The position numbers and the translations under genes were made by a program. Below the pieces are notes generated by a model. The model was not told the DNA's origin. It saw only the letters and a list, made by a program, of their open reading frames with translations, and made no database searches. 18,116 nucleotides of DNA from contig DAOOIT010000095.1 in NCBI GenBank assembly GCA_035384565.1, positions 1-18,116 of the forward strand, written 5' to 3'. The DNA comes from Planctomycetota bacterium. Lineage in GTDB: Bacteria > Planctomycetota > PUPC01 > DSUN01. Below, piece by piece: positions 16,797 to 18,116 of the stretch. How positions within the stretch are numbered: the stretch's first letter is position 1; every line of letters starts with the position of its first letter.

Positions 16797-17549
16797 TCAG
16801 GCCACGCCTACGCCCAGAGCCGCCAGCGCGTCCACCGAACGCACGTACTTCGGCGAGCGCACGCGCACGAGGTCCAGCTCGCGCACCATGTCCGACAGCC
16901 AGAGGGGGAACGTGTCGGTGAACTTGATTTCGAGAACGATGGGCTGGTTCGGCAACGCGATCCAGCCGGGATGATCGTCGGTCAGCAGCACCCTGTCGGT
17001 GCGCAGGCACGCCACGCAGCGGTCCATCGTCACGCGGAGCGGCCCCCCGCTGGGGTCCGTGTACGGCTCGCGCAGGTAGCGGAGCAGCACCGTGGGGCGC
17101 GCGTCGAGCTTCGCGCACAACTCGCAGAAGCGCTCGAGGCCCGCGCGGCCGGCCGAATCCGCCGCCACGAGGTCATCGGGGGAACCGCAGTAGGTGTTGA
17201 GGACGCGGCCCACGGCGCTCTTGCGCACCTCGGCCCGCTGCTTCACCACCACTTCGCCCTTGCGGGCCTTCACCTCCAGGAACGCCGGCGTGTCGGGGCG
17301 CTCGTCGTAGAACCGCACGCGCAACTTGAACCGGTCCTTGTGGCCGGCCACGCTGCTGTGGTAGAGGTGCAAGCCGTGCGAATCGAGATACAGGCTGTAG
17401 ACCGGGTATTCGTTGCCCAGGGCGGGCACGATGTGGGAGTCGGGGACGAGGTAGCAGGAGGCGAAGGCGCGCACCTGCGCCGCCTGCACCTCGCTGATGA
17501 GGTACTTGTACTCGAACCGCTGGCTAGCGACCAGACTGCGACCGAGCAA
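16797..17549 (-). CDS. VTC-domain (polyphosphate polymerase-like) protein, 250 aa
   Basis: A VTC/CYTH-like triphosphate-tunnel protein. Alternating charged strand motifs line the predicted tunnel: FEYKYL (E13, K15), YSLYLDS, KLRVRFY (K75, R77, R79), LEVKARKG (E92, K94, K97), RYLR (R157, R160), VTMDR (D176, R177), LEIKF (E207, K209) and SPKYVRS (K234). In yeast Vtc4 the equivalent domain makes polyphosphate from ATP; bacterial single-domain forms are annotated as polyphosphate polymerase domain proteins. No membrane segment or SPX domain is present, so membrane contact would come through the DUF4956 partner. The start is TTG at 17549: GGAGG (17560-17556) is 6 nt upstream and an in-frame TGA lies at 17588-17586. 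It is the first gene after the promoter. Enzymatic activity is inferred from the residues, not shown. Confidence 0.93.
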   Translation of the reverse strand: MLGRSLVASQRFEYKYLISEVQAAQVRAFASCYLVPDSHIVPALGNEYPVYSLYLDSHGLHLYHSSVAGHKDRFKLRVRFYDERPDTPAFLEVKARKGEVVVKQRAEVRKSAVGRVLNTYCGSPDDLVAADSAGRAGLERFCELCAKLDARPTVLLRYLREPYTDPSGGPLRVTMDRCVACLRTDRVLLTDDHPGWIALPNQPIVLEIKFTDTFPLWLSDMVRELDLVRVRSPKYVRSVDALAALGVGVA

Positions 17550-17817
17550 GGCCCGCCTCCATTGCTTCGGGTCGCCTCCCAGCCCTCAGACGAAGCCGTT
17601 CCCCCTCATGTGCGGCGCGCGCAGAGGAGGGCAACCGGGCGAACGCATTCGCGCCCGGCAACCGACGGCATCGGTGTGGGAGGGTTCGGGGGCATCGAGC
17701 GCCAGGATGAGGCCAGGCCAGAGGCTCACGCTCACGGCTGGCACCCCCATGATGGACACGCAACAAACAACCCCGGCCGCCACTGCCGCAGCGTCCCGGG
17801 GGCTAAGCCTCTCGTGT
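17550..17817 (-). promoter_or_regulatory. Long 5' leader of the operon mRNA (no known riboswitch recognised)
   Basis: This is the stretch between the predicted transcription start and the TTG codon. It contains a GC-rich hairpin (17635-17658; arms CCGGGCG/CGCCCGG) flanked by an 8-nt direct repeat, ggcaaccg on the plus strand, at 17630-17637 and 17657-17664. A 54-codon open stretch from ATG 17750 to TGA 17586 lacks a ribosome binding site. I do not recognise a known riboswitch class. The VTC ribosome binding site is GGAGG at 17560-17556. Confidence 0.45.
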
Positions 17818-17824
17818 GAGCGTA

Positions 17825-17853
17825 ATGTTAGCAATGGGTTCCGCGCATGTCAA
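17825..17853 (-). promoter_or_regulatory. Sigma-70-type promoter of the operon
   Basis: Minus-strand TTGACA (17853-17848) and TAACAT (17830-17825) are separated by exactly 17 nt, with TGC immediately before the -10 box giving an extended -10 (TGn). The expected transcription start is near 17817. This leaves a leader of about 268 nt before the TTG start of the VTC gene. No other promoter-like pair of this quality was seen in the right-hand intergenic region. Confidence 0.82.
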
Positions 17854-17907
17854 GCCTGGGTTTGCCGAAACCGCAGTTGGCCTCGAAAGCACGGGCTCGG
17901 CGGGCCT

Positions 17908-17939
17908 CCCTCCCGAAGGTTCCAACACCTTCGGGAGGG
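17908..17939. repeat. Perfect 13-bp hairpin A (6-nt loop)
   Basis: Arms ccctcccgaaggt (17908-17920) and accttcgggaggg (17927-17939) are perfectly complementary around loop tccaac. It is nearly the same as hairpin B 62 bp away (centre to centre). No T-run follows on either strand, so it is not a standard terminator. Confidence 0.9.
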
Positions 17940-17969
17940 TACCAGGAAGGGCGAGCGCTGGGGGTTTTG

Positions 17970-18001
17970 CCCTCCCGAACGTACTGGAACGTTCGGGAGG
18001 G
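17970..18001. repeat. Perfect 13-bp hairpin B (6-nt loop)
   Basis: Arms ccctcccgaacgt (17970-17982) and acgttcgggaggg (17989-18001) flank loop actgga. It differs from hairpin A at one stem pair (G-C becomes C-G), a compensatory change that keeps the pairing. It is further flanked by an 8-bp inverted repeat, gggcgagc (17949-17956) and gctcgccc (18011-18018). Confidence 0.9.
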
Positions 18002-18010
18002 GGCTCTGAT

Positions 18011-18116
18011 GCTCGCCCCTGCGCTTTTTCACAATTCTCGCCCCCACACCTCTTGACCCCTCTCGCCCCTACGCTCCGTCACCTTCTCTTTCTCGCCCCT
18101 ACGCTCCGCGTGGGGG
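18011..18116. repeat. Cluster of CTCGCCCC-centred direct repeats
   Basis: ctcgcccc begins at 18012, 18037, 18062 and 18092 (spacings 25, 25, 30). The last two copies share an exact 18-mer, tctcgcccctacgctccg, at 18061-18078 and 18091-18108. The first copy is a near match (gctcgcccctgcgct). The array touches the window edge and may continue. No gene is seen here. Confidence 0.85.

Noticed and set aside
17675..17693. G-rich run on the plus strand as a G-quadruplex
   Set aside because: Only three runs of three or more G are close together, so the usual four-run pattern is not met.
15642..17819. Plus-strand open frame of about 725 codons, and another at 14726-16072
   Set aside because: Antisense to the HlyD, DUF4956 and VTC genes, which have clear family motifs and ribosome binding sites. 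The plus-strand products show no recognisable family.
17586..17834. 82-codon minus-strand open stretch in the leader, in frame with the VTC gene and ending 12 codons before it
   Set aside because: Its first start codon overlaps the promoter -10 box, so it cannot be used. The internal ATG at 17750 has no ribosome binding site, and the peptide resembles no family. A leader peptide cannot be excluded but is not supported.
17908..18001. Twin hairpins as Rho-independent terminators of a gene to the right
   Set aside because: Neither hairpin is followed by a T-run on either strand; the nearest run (18025-18029) is more than 20 nt past hairpin B.
18011..18116. CRISPR-like array at the right edge
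   Set aside because: Repeat units are short and uneven (spacings 25, 25, 30), the between-repeat sequence is only a few to about 20 nt, and no cas gene is present.

Overview
The window is visibly GC-rich and is read almost entirely from the minus strand. It holds the 5' part of one apparent operon, running right to left: a VTC-type polyphosphate-polymerase-like protein (17549-16797), a DUF4956 membrane protein (16775-16077), a HlyD-type membrane fusion protein (16045-14798), and a giant exported multidomain protein that starts at 14749 and is still open at base 1 (at least 4,916 residues). Intergenic gaps are 21, 31 and 48 nt. A near-consensus sigma-70-type promoter lies upstream (17853-17825) and points into the operon.

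The giant protein begins with a basic N-terminus and the LEPR-XLL signature (LEPRVLL), which is typical of very large repetitive surface or secreted proteins of Planctomycetota. With the high GC, CotH kinase domains, many lamin-tail domains (LTDs) and cadherin-like modules, this suggests a planctomycete or close relative, probably an environmental genome. The assignment rests on protein style only; no rRNA or other phylogenetic marker is present.

Reading the giant protein codon by codon gives one uninterrupted frame: LEPR-XLL, LTD1, PA14-like and jelly-roll region, chitobiase-C-like domain, CotH kinase 1, second chitobiase-C-like domain, LTD2, Ig-like linker, CotH kinase 2, jelly-roll region, right-handed beta-helix, LTD3-6, Ig-like linker, CotH kinase 3, FN3-like domain, LTD7-9, FN3, SbsA-like Ig, concanavalin-like domain, Ig-like domain, and the start of a tandem-95/cadherin-like repeat at the window edge. 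The three CotH domains differ at the positions expected to be catalytic: domain 1 looks most complete, domain 2 lacks the catalytic-loop Asp, and domain 3 lacks the metal-site Asp pair.

Working model (inference): VTC and DUF4956 form a membrane-linked phosphate or polyphosphate module, the HlyD-type protein helps export, and the giant protein is the cell-surface or secreted effector with one probably active CotH kinase and two likely pseudokinases. VTC, DUF4956 and CotH are known to occur as neighbours in bacterial genomes (recollection, not checked here). The less familiar parts are the HlyD protein inserted in the set and the triple-CotH LEPR-XLL giant.

The right 567 bases (17550-18116) carry no convincing gene. 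They hold a leader of about 270 nt, the promoter, two near-identical 13-bp perfect hairpins with a compensatory base-pair change, and a cluster of CTCGCCCC-centred direct repeats at the window edge. No tRNA, rRNA, CRISPR array or transposase was seen.
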